A stretch of 64,000 bases of DNA from Arachnopeziza araneosa (taxonomy: Eukaryota > Ascomycota > Leotiomycetes > Helotiales > Arachnopezizaceae), in NCBI GenBank assembly GCA_003988855.1, contig QYAI01000081.1, positions 186,001 through 250,000 on the forward strand, in the 5' to 3' direction. The position numbers were made by a program, and so were the translations under genes. Under the pieces are notes generated by a model. The model was not told the DNA's origin, made no database searches, and saw only the letters and a program-made list of their open reading frames with translations. This document shows positions 1-10,040 of the stretch, piece by piece; the first letter of the stretch is position 1, and the number at the start of each line of letters is the position of its first letter.

Positions 1-823
1 AAGCCGGGAAAGATCCTTGCTGGGGTGTAGATGAAGGTGTGTAGTAAGGTGTTGGAGGAGGTCGGCCGCCATAACTATCTGGCGCGTGTAATGGACCTTG
101 AGGAGGCGGCTGGGAAGACGGTTGTTGAGAGTGATGCTGTTGATGTTGCTGTTGGGCTTGTTGTTGATGTTGTGCTTGCTGCTGCGCCTGCTGCTGAGCC
201 TGTTGCTGTTGTTGTTGCTGCTGGTGCTGCTGCTGAGCTTGAGCTTGTTGCTGAGCCTGCTGTTGCTGCTGCTGCTGAGCTTGTTGCTGCTGCCCAGGCG
301 CGATATTTGGCAAGCTTTGTGGTTGTCCACCTCCCGAGCTTGGCATTGGTACAGAACCGGGGTACGGGAGGTCGTATGGTGGAGGTAGTCCCTCTCCTGC
401 GGTAGGGGAGCCGGTATTTCGATTTGGGAAGTTCATTGATGGCGAATAGAGTGGGCGCCCTCCTTGAATATAATTTGGTTGTCCTGCATAAGACGGAGGC
501 ATTGGAGGAGCAGAACTGTAGGTATACGAGGATTGCGGTGTTGACCAGAAGCCGACTTGCTGACCATATGGGGGACCACTGGCTGACGAGCTGACGGAAC
601 TGCCACTGTTTACACTTGATGCCATGGGACTGAGATCACTCTGTAGTCCGGCTGGCGGCGTCAAAACACTGCTGGCGAGTGCTGGGGTTGGTTGTGTGGT
701 ACTTGAGGGTGCATATGCTGGATACTTGTGCATCTGATCCAGGTGATTCGGAGGAGGGAGTTGAAAGTTGGGTAGATTCGAAGCTGCTGATCTTCGAGCT
801 GTGAAGCTCTGGGGGCCCTCCAT
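1..823 (-). CDS. polyQ CON7-like transcription regulator, 5' part (3' end off the left edge)
   Basis: The reading frame starts at ATG 823 and stays open to base 1 (about 274 codons), so the gene continues leftward. The N-terminus MEGPQSFTARR is followed by Pro/Ser/Tyr-rich low-complexity sequence, then a glutamine tract at about residues 178-231 broken by Ala and His, then PPTPYYTPSSTPQQ. No folded domain lies in the visible part. The order of short motifs (LPNFQLPPPN, HKYPAYAP, TPALASSVLTPPAG, LHAPDSYG, PTPYYTPSSTPQQ) resembles from memory the N-terminus of CON7-type C2H2 zinc-finger factors, which control conidiation and infection structures in filamentous fungi. The zinc fingers that would prove this should lie beyond the edge. 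An upstream open frame at 636-1076 is in another phase and is not coding. Another polyQ transcription factor or coactivator is the alternative. That this is coding is fairly sure; the family is tentative. Confidence 0.6.
   Translation of the reverse strand, partial: MEGPQSFTARRSAASNLPNFQLPPPNHLDQMHKYPAYAPSSTTQPTPALASSVLTPPAGLQSDLSPMASSVNSGSSVSSSASGPPYGQQVGFWSTPQSSYTYSSAPPMPPSYAGQPNYIQGGRPLYSPSMNFPNRNTGSPTAGEGLPPPYDLPYPGSVPMPSSGGGQPQSLPNIAPGQQQQAQQQQQQQAQQQAQAQQQHQQQQQQQQAQQQAQQQAQHQQQAQQQHQQHHSQQPSSQPPPQGPLHAPDSYGGRPPPTPYYTPSSTPQQGSFPA
130..297. repeat. imperfect CAG/CAA tract encoding polyglutamine
   Basis: On the minus strand this reads as mixed CAG and CAA codons interrupted by GCT/GCA (Ala) and CAT/CAC (His), about 54 residues. 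Mixed codon use suggests the protein tract is maintained by selection and not only by slippage of one triplet. Confidence 0.85.
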
Positions 824-1233
824 GACGGACGAAGGATGGTCGCGGCGTCGGCGTCGGCGTTTGTTTACTAGTGGAACGAGAGGTTACAGCTAGGGAAGAG
901 GAGGTGATTCTTCGAGTCGACACACTCAGGCGAGTTTCTCGACGGATCCTCTCACGACTAGAGTGATGAGGTCGGTCTGTTTCTCGACGGCGAACAAGTG
1001 TGTTTCTCAGTGTTTGGAGCGTCGTTTGACCGACGGCGAGGTTGGACGTGGGTAAAGAATGTGGAGCGTCGATCACCTGGATGGCGGCGGGGAGGCGTCT
1101 GTCCTTTAAGGAAGTTTCTGTAGCTTATTGGGTCTGGGACTGATCTGAGCGCATTTGGCTGGATGGTGTTGAATACCAGGCGGGAAGCGTGGCAGAGGGG
1201 GGGGGGGGACCCAGGACGGGTCCGAGTGGACTA

Positions 1234-1260
1234 AGGACCAGGACCAGGACCAGGACCAGG
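1234..1260. repeat. (GGACCA)n tandem hexamer
   Basis: About four and a half consecutive copies of GGACCA. Related GGGGACCA-type units recur at 1380-1432, suggesting local expansion of one motif. Confidence 0.85.
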
Positions 1261-1379
1261 CTCTGGGAGGTGAGAACTGGACGCAGATGATAGTGAGGGT
1301 AGCTAGGCCTAAGTAGGCAGCGAGGGTTCTGCGCGCGAGAGGGTGGCTGTCGATGGGCGTCTGGGACAGGACGGAATCG

Positions 1380-1432
1380 AGGACCAGGGGACCACCAGGG
1401 GATCAGGGGACCAGGGGACCAGAATTAGGGGG
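1380..1432. repeat. degenerate (GGGGACCA)n array
   Basis: Several near-copies of CCAGGGGA with A/T variants. It resembles the GGACCA array 120 bp to the left. Confidence 0.7.
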
Positions 1433-1888
1433 ACGAGAACAGGCTCGATGGGCCGTGATTCGATGGCGTCCTGGACTTCTCCGCTGCAGCGGTAACTGTC
1501 TGTTCGTGAGTGACTGAGAGCGCGCAGGCCCGTAGGCGCAGAGCTTGCGAGCTTGCTTGCTTGCTCGCTCCCCACACAAATATTGGACGGGCCTCTCCAT
1601 CTATTGATTATTATTATTATTTCGGCGTCTGCTCCAGTCTGATTATTGACTTGAATTTCACATCCTCCCCGGACCTGATCAGTGAGTGGTCTGGTTCTGG
1701 ACTCTGGCCATGGGTGTTATCCGGAGAGGCTTCGTTCGTTCGTTCGCGACCGGCGAGGAAGAGAGGCAGAGGTCACTGGCAATCGAGTGTCGAGGATATG
1801 AGCGCCGAGGCATTCATCCTTTCAGCGGACAGCATGCTAAAGGGTCCTAGGCACCATCACGAGTCTCTATCTAGCTAGCTGCCTATCT

Positions 1889-1948
1889 TTCTTCCCTTTC
1901 TTCTCCCTCTCTCCCTCTCTCCCTCTCTCCTCTCTCCTCTCTCCCTTC
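1889..1948. repeat. pyrimidine tract (CTCTCCCT)n
   Basis: About 60 bp of almost pure C and T on the plus strand, made of CTCTCCCT and CTCTCCT units. A plain low-complexity tract. Confidence 0.85.
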
Positions 1949-2373
1949 CGTCTGGTAACTCACTAACCCCGTCCTGTCCATACGCCTGCATGCACCCATG
2001 GCAGCTCATGGCCATGACGGCCCAGAGGCTTTTTCATGGCTTAAGCCGCCCGAGCTAAAGTCAGCCAGGCGTGCATGGAAGTACTGATTTCCTCGCGGGA
2101 TGGCTCACCAGGGGGGCTGCTGAGTTCTGGCTTAGTCCCAACCTTCAGCATGCAGCATCTCGCAGGGTTGCTGCTGGTAATCTGTATTGACCAATTTGAG
2201 AAGAGTTATTGATTGATTTTGGCATTTTTACTTTGAACTGTCTGGGTTGAGGGACGATGCTCTTGCTCCCATCTGGTCATGGAGTTGGCGTGCGCTGGAC
2301 CGTATCATTGGTGTCCTCGGACGCAACACCTGTGGTGATTGAAAAGAAAGAAAAGACGGCATCCATCTTGGAC

Positions 2374-2420
2374 TCCTCTTCCTCTTCCTCCTCCTCCTCC
2401 TCCTCCTCCTCCTCCTCCTC
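2374..2420. repeat. (TCC)n trinucleotide repeat
   Basis: Starts as TCCTCT/TCTTCC and becomes pure TCC for about 30 bp. It creates polySer, polyGlu and polyGly shadow frames that should not be taken as genes. Confidence 0.9.
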
Positions 2421-3254
2421 GTGCACTTCGCAACTTCCCCTCACTATTTCGACTTTTCCCAAACCAAGACATTGAACAGACGCGATCCTCTGGACTCGAG
2501 TGACGCCAAGGCCGACTCGCGACAGGGGAAGCGTCTCGTGGTGACTGGTGCGCTGGTGACACGCTGCTTCACGCAGCCAGGGTCGGGGTGTGTTTACCAG
2601 CAAATCTGGACTGGAATCAGTCCTCCTGGGACCGCGAAGCTTGGTGAAGCTTGTTATGAACGTGCGCATGGGCCAGCGATCGACCATAGGTTGTGCAACC
2701 CGTTGCCCATTGGCCCCCCCAAGGTTAAGGAGCTGACTGTTGACACGACCAGCCAAGGAGGGGAGTGCAGTGGGTTCTCCTCCTCCGTACGGGCGTATCT
2801 GCGACCTTCTTGGGACCGGCCGGGGGGGGGGAGGGTCGAGTGGACTCTGGATGGGGCCTCAGTTGGGTGTGATGGTGATCCTGGGCCGTCGCGACGTCGC
2901 GTAGGCAAGGTGAAGGATTATTGATTTGCGGGACAGTGTAACCCAGGAGTCAGAAATAGAAATGTTTGGAGTGACCTCAACCGAGTTCGCGGGTAGCCAG
3001 GCAGAGGTCACCACTCTGCTTGACAGGTTAAATTTGCCGCGCTTTTTAGAGCAGAGTGATTTTAGATTTTTCCTGATCATCGAGGTCATTTGCATGAGCG
3101 AGCGTGGTATCGGTCGTAATCTATCACATTCTATTAATAACCCTGCTGAGCCCATTTTCAGCTGGCACGAGATATCGCTCTGCATCTTTCCAGCGCAGAG
3201 AGAATACCCGTCGGGACCGGTACGGTACTGTCCCAGTCATGATTATGCCATGAC

Positions 3255-3298
3255 TGGGTGGGTGGGTGTGGGTGTGTGTGTGTGTGTGTGTGTGTGTA
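3255..3298. repeat. (GT)n microsatellite with GGGT flank
   Basis: A run of GGGT units passes into an uninterrupted GT dinucleotide repeat of about 28 bp ending in GTATA. A potentially polymorphic marker. Confidence 0.9.
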
Positions 3299-3540
3299 TA
3301 GGTGTGTAGGTGTGTATGCTCTCCTCACCTTCACCAGAGATGTCAAGCCAGCAGCACTCAGCCAGCAGCAGCACTTCCACTGCACCAGCCCAGCGGAGGC
3401 GACGACCCCAAGCTCGGAAGTGGCGCCATGCTGCAAAGGGAAAATAGAGACGAGCGACGTGGGGAGGCCGGGCCACTCGCTGCAGGACCATCTAGACTCA
3501 GCCATGGCTCCGGCCGCTGTCTCTCTAGTGAGGAGTCTAG

Positions 3541-3592
3541 CTCTTTCTCTCTCTCTCTCTCTCCCTCTCTCTCTCTCTCTTTTTCTCTCTCA
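3541..3592. repeat. (CT)n microsatellite
   Basis: About 50 bp of CT dinucleotides with CCC and TTTT interruptions on the plus strand. Confidence 0.9.
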
Positions 3593-3633
3593 GTAGCCTG
3601 GCTCCTCGCTCCCTGGTGGAGTCAGTCATCTAT

Positions 3634-3675
3634 AATCATCATCATAATCATCATCATAATCATCATCATAATCAT
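3634..3675. repeat. 12-bp tandem repeat AATCATCATCAT
   Basis: About three and a half consecutive copies of AATCATCATCAT, an ordered compound of ATC triplets with a regularly placed AAT. It suggests unit duplication more than simple slippage. Confidence 0.85.
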
Positions 3676-3878
3676 GAGCCTGACGCTGCTGTTACTCTAT
3701 ACGCGTTGGTTCTGGGAGCAGAACTAGCTCTTCCCCCAAACCGAAGAAAAAAGGCCTTTGCGGACGGCGTGCCAAGACCATTATCGCAAAAGGGATGAAT
3801 TGAAAATGGGAATTGGTCTCACTTTCCCAGTGCATCTGGGGCCCGTGCCTCTGCCAGCGTGCGACCGACCGACCGAGG

Positions 3879-3912
3879 AGAAGGGGAGAAGGGGGAGAAG
3901 GGGAGAAGGCCA
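3879..3912. repeat. (GGGGAGAA)n purine array
   Basis: Three to four copies of GGGGAGAA with one G insertion, giving a short all-purine plus strand. Confidence 0.8.
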
Positions 3913-4362
3913 GAAGGACTCCAGGAGGGAGGGGCAGGCAAGGAGAGCAGGAGCGACCTGCTGTGAATGGCTGCCGGAACGATTTGATGCCTGCCAATGT
4001 CTCACAGCTCCTCTTCTGCTGCAGTGCTCCGAACGCCCCTCCCCCCTCAGGCCAACCTCACCACCGGCTCTCTCCAGCGATGAGTCGGCGAGGGGGAAGG
4101 GGACGACGAGACTCTGGACGCAAGCTCAGCGAGACTTCTAGAAAACCCGAGGCCATTCCAACCCGATGTCATGTACGGAGTCCATCGGCCATCAAAACAC
4201 CCTTCACCCTGGACGCCGCACGCCTCACGCCTCGACGACGCCAACGCAATCGGAATATCCATCATCCCATGAAAGCCGGCCGACCTTAATTGCGCCCAGC
4301 GGCGGAACAGCAGCCCCAGCGCCTAGTGCCAATCGACCCCGGTCTGTCGTGAGGATGCGCGT

Positions 4363-4424
4363 CTGCTGCTGCTGCTGCTGCTCCTGCTGCTCCTGCTGCT
4401 CCTGCTGCTCCTGCTGCTCCTGCA
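4363..4424. repeat. (CTGCTGCTC)n nonamer array after a (CTG)n run
   Basis: A CTG run is followed by about five copies of CTGCTGCTC. In one frame it would give repeated Cys-Cys-Ser, but no gene context supports translation. Confidence 0.85.
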
Positions 4425-4608
4425 TCATGACCAACCGACGGCCACCACCACCACCTCGCTTGCACGCAGAAACTGCTTTTTCTCCTTCCTCTCCCCCCCC
4501 TTTTGCTTTTTTCCACCTCCCCCCCGCCTCCCGCCCCCCGATGGCCGAATCACCGACACGAGTCACGCTCGTGGACGGCCATCTTAATCATCAACACATG
4601 GCAGCCTG

Positions 4609-4678
4609 AGTCAGCGAGTCAGCGAGCCAGCAAGCCAGCGAGCCAGCGAGCCAGCGAGCCAGCGAGCCAGCGAGCGAC
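4609..4678. repeat. (GAGCCAGC)n octamer array
   Basis: About eight consecutive octamers of GAGCCAGC; the leftmost copies have T or A variants (GAGTCAGC, AAGCCAGC). An eight-base period disrupts any reading frame, which fits non-coding DNA. Confidence 0.85.
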
Positions 4679-5453
4679 AGCGGATGGTGATTAACGGCCT
4701 GAGGCCACAAATACCCTTCATGCAGTGCACGATCGGGCGTTTCTCACCCTCTTGCTTGATCCCATGCACGCGCGCGATCATCTGAAGTGAGCACCAGAAA
4801 ACAAGAATGCCTTCACCTCCCAGCTGCTTGGGATGGTCTGCTTGGGATGGTCTGCTCTGGTCTGCTCTGCTCCGCTCTGCTCACAGCTGACAGCATAGGG
4901 CATGGTTCCCAGAAATGGGACCGTAGCACCAACAAAAGAATGGGAGAAGCAACGTCAGTAAACCCCGAGCGCCCCCCAAGGCGAAATGGCCAGCGGTCAG
5001 CCACCAAGGTCAGAGCCGCAAATTATGTGCAAATCATTGCAGCCATCCGACGATCTGGCTTCTGCACGCCCCCCAGCTCAAGCCATCGGACGGCCGCTGG
5101 CTCAACATCAGCCTGATGTTTGGTGCTCTTCTCGAGTCCATGCTCGCCATGTGCTGCTGGAGCCACGGCTGTCAAGCTGATGCAAGCACGATTCACAGGC
5201 GCTGCATCTGCCTGAAACGGGAAACCATTGCTTGACAACATTCACCACGGCCATCCTGAAAACACGGTGCCGGACATGAACACATCCTCCTCCAGGGACC
5301 AGCGCACATGGTGGTACAGTACTTACTGCATGTGCGCGGCTCGATAAGCTGGGATGCTGAGGAATGTCTGTGCGAGATAGGGCCTTCGGGATCCCTTTCC
5401 TCTTCAGCCGGTGGCGGCGTCCCCGAAAAAGCCTTCCTCTGAATTGCAGACAT

Positions 5454-5482
5454 CACCCTCACCCTCACCCTCACCCTCACCC
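5454..5482. repeat. (ACCCTC)n hexamer array
   Basis: Nearly five exact copies of ACCCTC. It resembles a telomeric CCCTAA repeat with C for the second A, but the unit differs and the setting is internal. Confidence 0.85.
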
Positions 5483-6763
5483 GCTCCGCAATTTGAACGC
5501 TGCATCCCAACGCGGGCGCTTTGCAGAGACAGGCGTCGAGACTCGGTAGAAATGGCCCAAACCTTGGGCATTTCTGCCATCGCGCATCATAGTCAACTCA
5601 CTTGGTAGAGTCAAGCACCGGTGCGACTCTGATCGAAAACAGCGCCTGCACGTGCCGAGAGCTTTACTCTCCGGCAGACGAAAAGATGCCGCAAATCTCG
5701 CAAACAGAATCAATATTCTCCACATCGACCGACGCTAAGATAAGACGTTTGATAGTCTCCAAGACACGTCTGAAATGGTTTTTTTATTTTTTTTTATTTT
5801 TAATTTGCACCGGGCATAATGACGGGAGAAAGAAGTCCCGTTGCGTTGATTTCTTTTCATCGCTCACCTCCTCCCCACCCCCCAGATCTCTTGCAAGTGA
5901 GGCCCGCACAGCCATCACATCGCATAAATCGGGACAAGACCTTCGCCTCAACTTGCCAATAGCTTGTTCTCAGCCTTGGACGGCTAACGCAAGCCTTCGG
6001 CGACAAGCCATGACAGGGGATCACGAACAGTCCCAAAGGCGCAGAAATTCCCCTGCAGCCAGTGGCAGTGGCACGATCTCCATGGCACACATCGTGGAAA
6101 GATGGTGAAGACGATGCAAACTAGCGTTGAACAACGATGGCATCATTTGGGACGTAGAGATGCAACAGGAAGAGGATTCTGCTTGTTGGTCTCTGGTGAT
6201 TCTGCGTGATTTAAAATCTTCCCGTCGTCGCCACTCAGGAAATGGAAAGCTTAATCATCACTTGCATTACCGTTGCCCCGACACAGCTCCAATTCAGACG
6301 CCTGGTCCGATAAAGTTTAGGGCCCTGGTCCCTGGTCCCTGGTGAAATATTGAAGCCGAAATGGGAATCCATGCGCCCAACTGCTCATTTCGTCCCGCTG
6401 CTAAGAGGCTCATGCATCGAAAAGGAGATGGAGGCACAGAGCCTCACCCAAACTCCCTCTCTGATCGGCAGTGGTGGCGGCCCCTTTCAGCCCTGGTGTG
6501 CTTGTCAAACTTGCAGGAGAGGGTTGAAGATGAATCTGTTCGGTTTCGGCGCCAGGACGCCTGCATCGTTTGAAATCGGCGACTTTGTTTCAGGGATCCC
6601 TCCCCGTTCGATTGCTCTCGCATAACACCTCCTATCCCGTTCCCCCCTCCTCAATCAGACCGACGCAATGCTCAAGACGAAACTCGAAAAGCACACATCG
6701 ACCTGCGCCCCTCTCAAGGTCCGGAGTTCGAGACTTTCAACCTCGCGGAATCTAGACGGGCCT

Positions 6764-6814
6764 AGAAGTCTGACGTGCCCAGAAGTCTGACGTGCCTAGA
6801 AGTCTGACGTGCCC
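6764..6814. repeat. three tandem 17-bp units, each with a TGACGTG site
   Basis: The unit AGAAGTCTGACGTGCCC occurs at 6764-6780, 6781-6797 (last base T) and 6798-6814 with no spacer. Each copy contains TGACGTG, a core bound by CRE/ATF-type bZIP proteins. Near-perfect copy identity implies recent expansion. The array could act as a bZIP-responsive element, but that is inference. Confidence 0.85.
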
Positions 6815-7284
6815 AAGAGGCGGCACGCCATGGAGCGACGTCGGGCCGAAGCGACCACGATCATGGCCCGACAATGTGGATGAAGCATCTAGATGCAGAA
6901 TCTGGCCTGCTCGGAGCTTTTCCTCTCGACGCTCAGTACGCGTGGAGAGAAGAACCAGAGGAGGTCCCTCTGGTGACTTCCATTTGACGATCACGTTACT
7001 CCTGCCCCCGCCTCGGTGTGGCAGATGAGGAAGTTGGTGCCGCCGTGTAAATCTCACTCGTCGAAGAATCTGTGTTGCAGAGCTTTGGGGTCCCTACTTG
7101 GTGCTACGGCTGGCAAGATCTTTGGGTTCTTCCAGGTTCTCTCCTCATTACGAGTTCTGAACAATTATAGACCAGACAAGTACTAGGCGTTTAACTGGTT
7201 GCATCCCACACTCTAAGAACACTCTAGAGACCATCTCGTGCATCTACCATCTCACGCTCCCTGTTGATCAAATTTGCCTACTTC

Positions 7285-7539
7285 TTACCATGTGCTCTTC
7301 TCCTTCCTCTCCTCCTTAGCCTGGGTAGCACCTGGCGCTCCAGCAGATCCCATAGCAACTCTGGCTTGAGCCTTTGACTTGTAACCAAAATGTCGTACAA
7401 GAGGAATAGCCATACTAGAGCTAGAGCAGACATGAGAAGAGACCACGGGAAGAGCAGGCACCAATTTCAATCCCATCATTGTGATCATCCGTTCCCACAG
7501 CAGCCAAGCTTGCACTGCTTGTTGCCAAACCCCAATCAT
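7285..7539 (-). CDS. small uncharacterised reading frame, possible exon
   Basis: An 84-codon frame from ATG 7539 to a TAA. I do not recognise it. The C-terminal half, HFGYKSKAQARVAMGSAG followed by Gly/Ala and a charged tail, has balanced composition, unlike the repeat-derived frames around it, so it may be a real small gene or the last exon of one. The frame stays open upstream of the ATG for some codons to a possible acceptor CTGCGCAG near 7570, which would fit a preceding exon I cannot define. No signal peptide or clear membrane segment. It could equally be chance. Low confidence. Confidence 0.22.
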   Translation of the reverse strand: MIGVWQQAVQAWLLWERMITMMGLKLVPALPVVSSHVCSSSSMAIPLVRHFGYKSKAQARVAMGSAGAPGATQAKEERKEKSTW

Positions 7540-10040
7540 CAGATGTATCCGTCGATGTTTTCTCGGATCCTGCGCAGGGGAGTTGAAATCATGAGTCGGC
7601 CATTATTAAATGAAGTAGATTGTAGGCGATGAACTTGAGAAGCCTTCCTTGATGATTCACCATAATATCGACTTATATAAATAGTGACCTCAACTTCTTC
7701 TCTCCTCCAACAGCATTCCAAAGCCAGGAGCAAGCAACCACGCGTCCGATACCCTTAGCAACGGCTGGAGTGCAAAATCCGACACGATGGATTAGCGATG
7801 CTTGATAGATATGCGGCGGAGATGACCTATTCAGATCTGCTGCAGAGAGAGACGCGATGATATCACGATCAGCCGTCTGGCTCCAGGTAGAATGTCAGCT
7901 ACTTGGGTAGAGGATGAAACTCCTCTGCATATGCTAGCTGTATCATATTCTCGATGAGCTGAGGGACGTGAGAGTGAAGTGTGCAAGGTTGGAGATGGTT
8001 AGGCGTTTTGTGATACTGATTATATATGGATTTCAGAGCGAAACTATCTTGCCGCGAAGTCGAGCATTTGTTATATTTTTCTTTCGCAGCCCATTGGGGG
8101 TGCAGAGAGAGGGGGGGTCTCATGTAGTGAGAAGTGGAATCGGTGAAGTTGTTCCTGGATTGAATAATCAAGGTTGATGAAGAGGTGATGAAGAGGTGAT
8201 GTCTCTGGGTGTGCTATGGTAAGAACCCGCGAGATTTGGGTAGTGGAATGGTATGATCTAAATGGAATGGATGCAAGTGATAATGTAAGTTGACGTTGAA
8301 AAGGCACGATTCGCACTCGATCACTGTGCAATATTGTGTTTCTTGTGTTTCTTGTGTGCGGGGATGGTTCACGCGTAGCCACGACTTCATGGTAGATGTT
8401 GTCCAATGAGATAATAATGGTTGTAATTTGTATCCACTATAGAAAGGAAGAGTAACGTATCCTTCGACCGGTTTGGCATCAGTTAACTAAATTCTCGAGG
8501 TTTGAATATTGAATAATGGATGGGAGAATGACGGTTGGAAAGAATACACCAGGGGAGCTCTAAGAAAGTCAACAACTCAAGGTAAACCTTCAGCGAGGAA
8601 GAGAAGATGGCAACAGATAAAAGCACCGCTCGCACCACGCTCCACGAGAACATCTACCTCGGAGACACTTGCCCCCCCAAAACAGAATCCAACGACGATG
8701 TAAACACGCGAGTGAACCCCCCAGGGCATCCGAGGATCACGGGACGCGCCATCGACGCGCCCTACCTTATAAGATTAAACAAGCCGAGACCGACACAAAT
8801 CCAGTCGAGAGTCGCAGATCGATGTTCGGAGCAAACCATCCCCGTTCTAGCATCATCCAAAGATCAGTGTTACTTACGTTGGTAGAGATTATGGGACGCT
8901 GGATCTTCTTGAGCGGGGGCTCGGAGGGACCTGACAGCGGCCCGGATACTCTTTTGCTTCTGAACCCGGTGAGATGTTGCTCTCTCTTTATTTCATTTTT
9001 TTTGGCGTCTGGTTTTAGCACGGTGGTGGGTCACGACCGCGTCTTTTTGGCATTCTTACTGGTTTGTTGATATTTTGAGGCTCGCTTAGCGAGGATACCG
9101 TCGATTCACTTTTGGCTCGAAAAAATACGTTGAATGCGAGCCAGGATCGAGGAGAGAAGGCAGAGCACGGATGGAATAGGCTGGGTTTGTCTCTTATTTA
9201 TTCTTATTCTGGCCAAAAACCCAATCTCAATATTGCTTGAGAACTCGATATATAATACATGTTTGACGAAAAGTTGGATAGCAAACACCCAGGTCTAGAT
9301 TGATTTGAGTTGTAGTTACTTAAACATTACTCAACTAGATATTCAAGACATTCAAGTCAAATAAGATCCCTGCTAGACTTAGAATCTGGTGAAATTTTCA
9401 TCGAGTACGAGAAACAATAGGCATGATCAAGCAGTTGGCTCAAAACAAGCAATAGATGCTAAGGGAATCGCGAAATAGATCAAAAAGCTGTAAATGAAGA
9501 ACGTCTAACAAGAGCAAAAGTCAAGGTTTCTCAGAGTGTCAAGGCGCAAAGAAAGAAAGCAATAAGTAGATTGATAATGGTTTATTATTCATGAAGTCCA
9601 AGTCAACCCGATTTGGGACGAGATATATTAATATTAGCACCTTCACATTGTCCCTCTATCTCTTCAAGGTATTCCGAGGTCTCATTATCACCGCATGAAA
9701 CCTCCTTGCACAGCCAACCACTCATTAGGGTCTCGAACCTAGGTAGGATCGTAAAGTTTCCACCGATCCCAGGCTAGCAAAGCTAGTTCTTGCGTTAACC
9801 AGATTAATGCATTTTTGCCCTGGCTGCTTCCCATCATCATAGATTTCCGATTTGACACGGGAAAGCTTAACACCGTCTCTGAAGATCCTTGAAACCACAA
9901 CTACCCTGAAGTATGACGAAGAATGTCAGTTTCTAGAATCTGTATTCTAGCAAAACCGAACAGTTCCGAGAGATCGCCGGTAGGGTATTTTTTCGAGTCG
10001 GAACTCAACCTCAATTTTTGGATCGAAGCGTGATTATGAT
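7540..10040. other. 2.5-kb stretch without a supported gene
   Basis: Only short frames are present. One plus-strand frame starts at ATG 8607 in a reasonable context but encodes nothing recognisable. From about 9050 to the end the sequence turns more AT-rich and has no coding character. It should contain the downstream region of the minus-strand glycosyltransferase. Confidence 0.5.

Larger units (their letters stand above)
824..7284. other. 6.5-kb non-coding, GC-rich, microsatellite-dense stretch upstream of the CON7-like gene
   Basis: No open frame here has recognisable protein content; frames are short, overlap on both strands and encode low-complexity peptides made by simple repeats. The stretch holds many simple-sequence arrays (listed separately) and looks richer in GC than the gene-bearing remainder. 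It probably contains the promoter and perhaps a long, spliced 5' leader of the minus-strand gene ending at the left edge. A non-coding transcript is possible but cannot be seen from sequence alone. Confidence 0.6.

Noticed and set aside
636..1076. 146-codon minus-strand open frame
   Set aside because: It lies in a different phase from the CON7-like coding frame that starts at 823 and overlaps it; its composition is low-complexity and its stop interrupts nothing in the real gene.
2257..2756. Poly-Ser and poly-Glu/Gly frames on both strands
   Set aside because: They are translations of the (TCC)n microsatellite and have no conserved flanks.
8607..8885. 92-codon plus-strand frame with a good start context
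   Set aside because: No recognisable content, surrounded by non-coding DNA and without splice signals leading to a larger product.
9700..9800. tRNA-like B-box (GGTTCGAGACC on the minus strand)
   Set aside because: The flanking bases do not form a T-arm stem (only two of five pairs) and no acceptor stem or A-box fits at the right distance.
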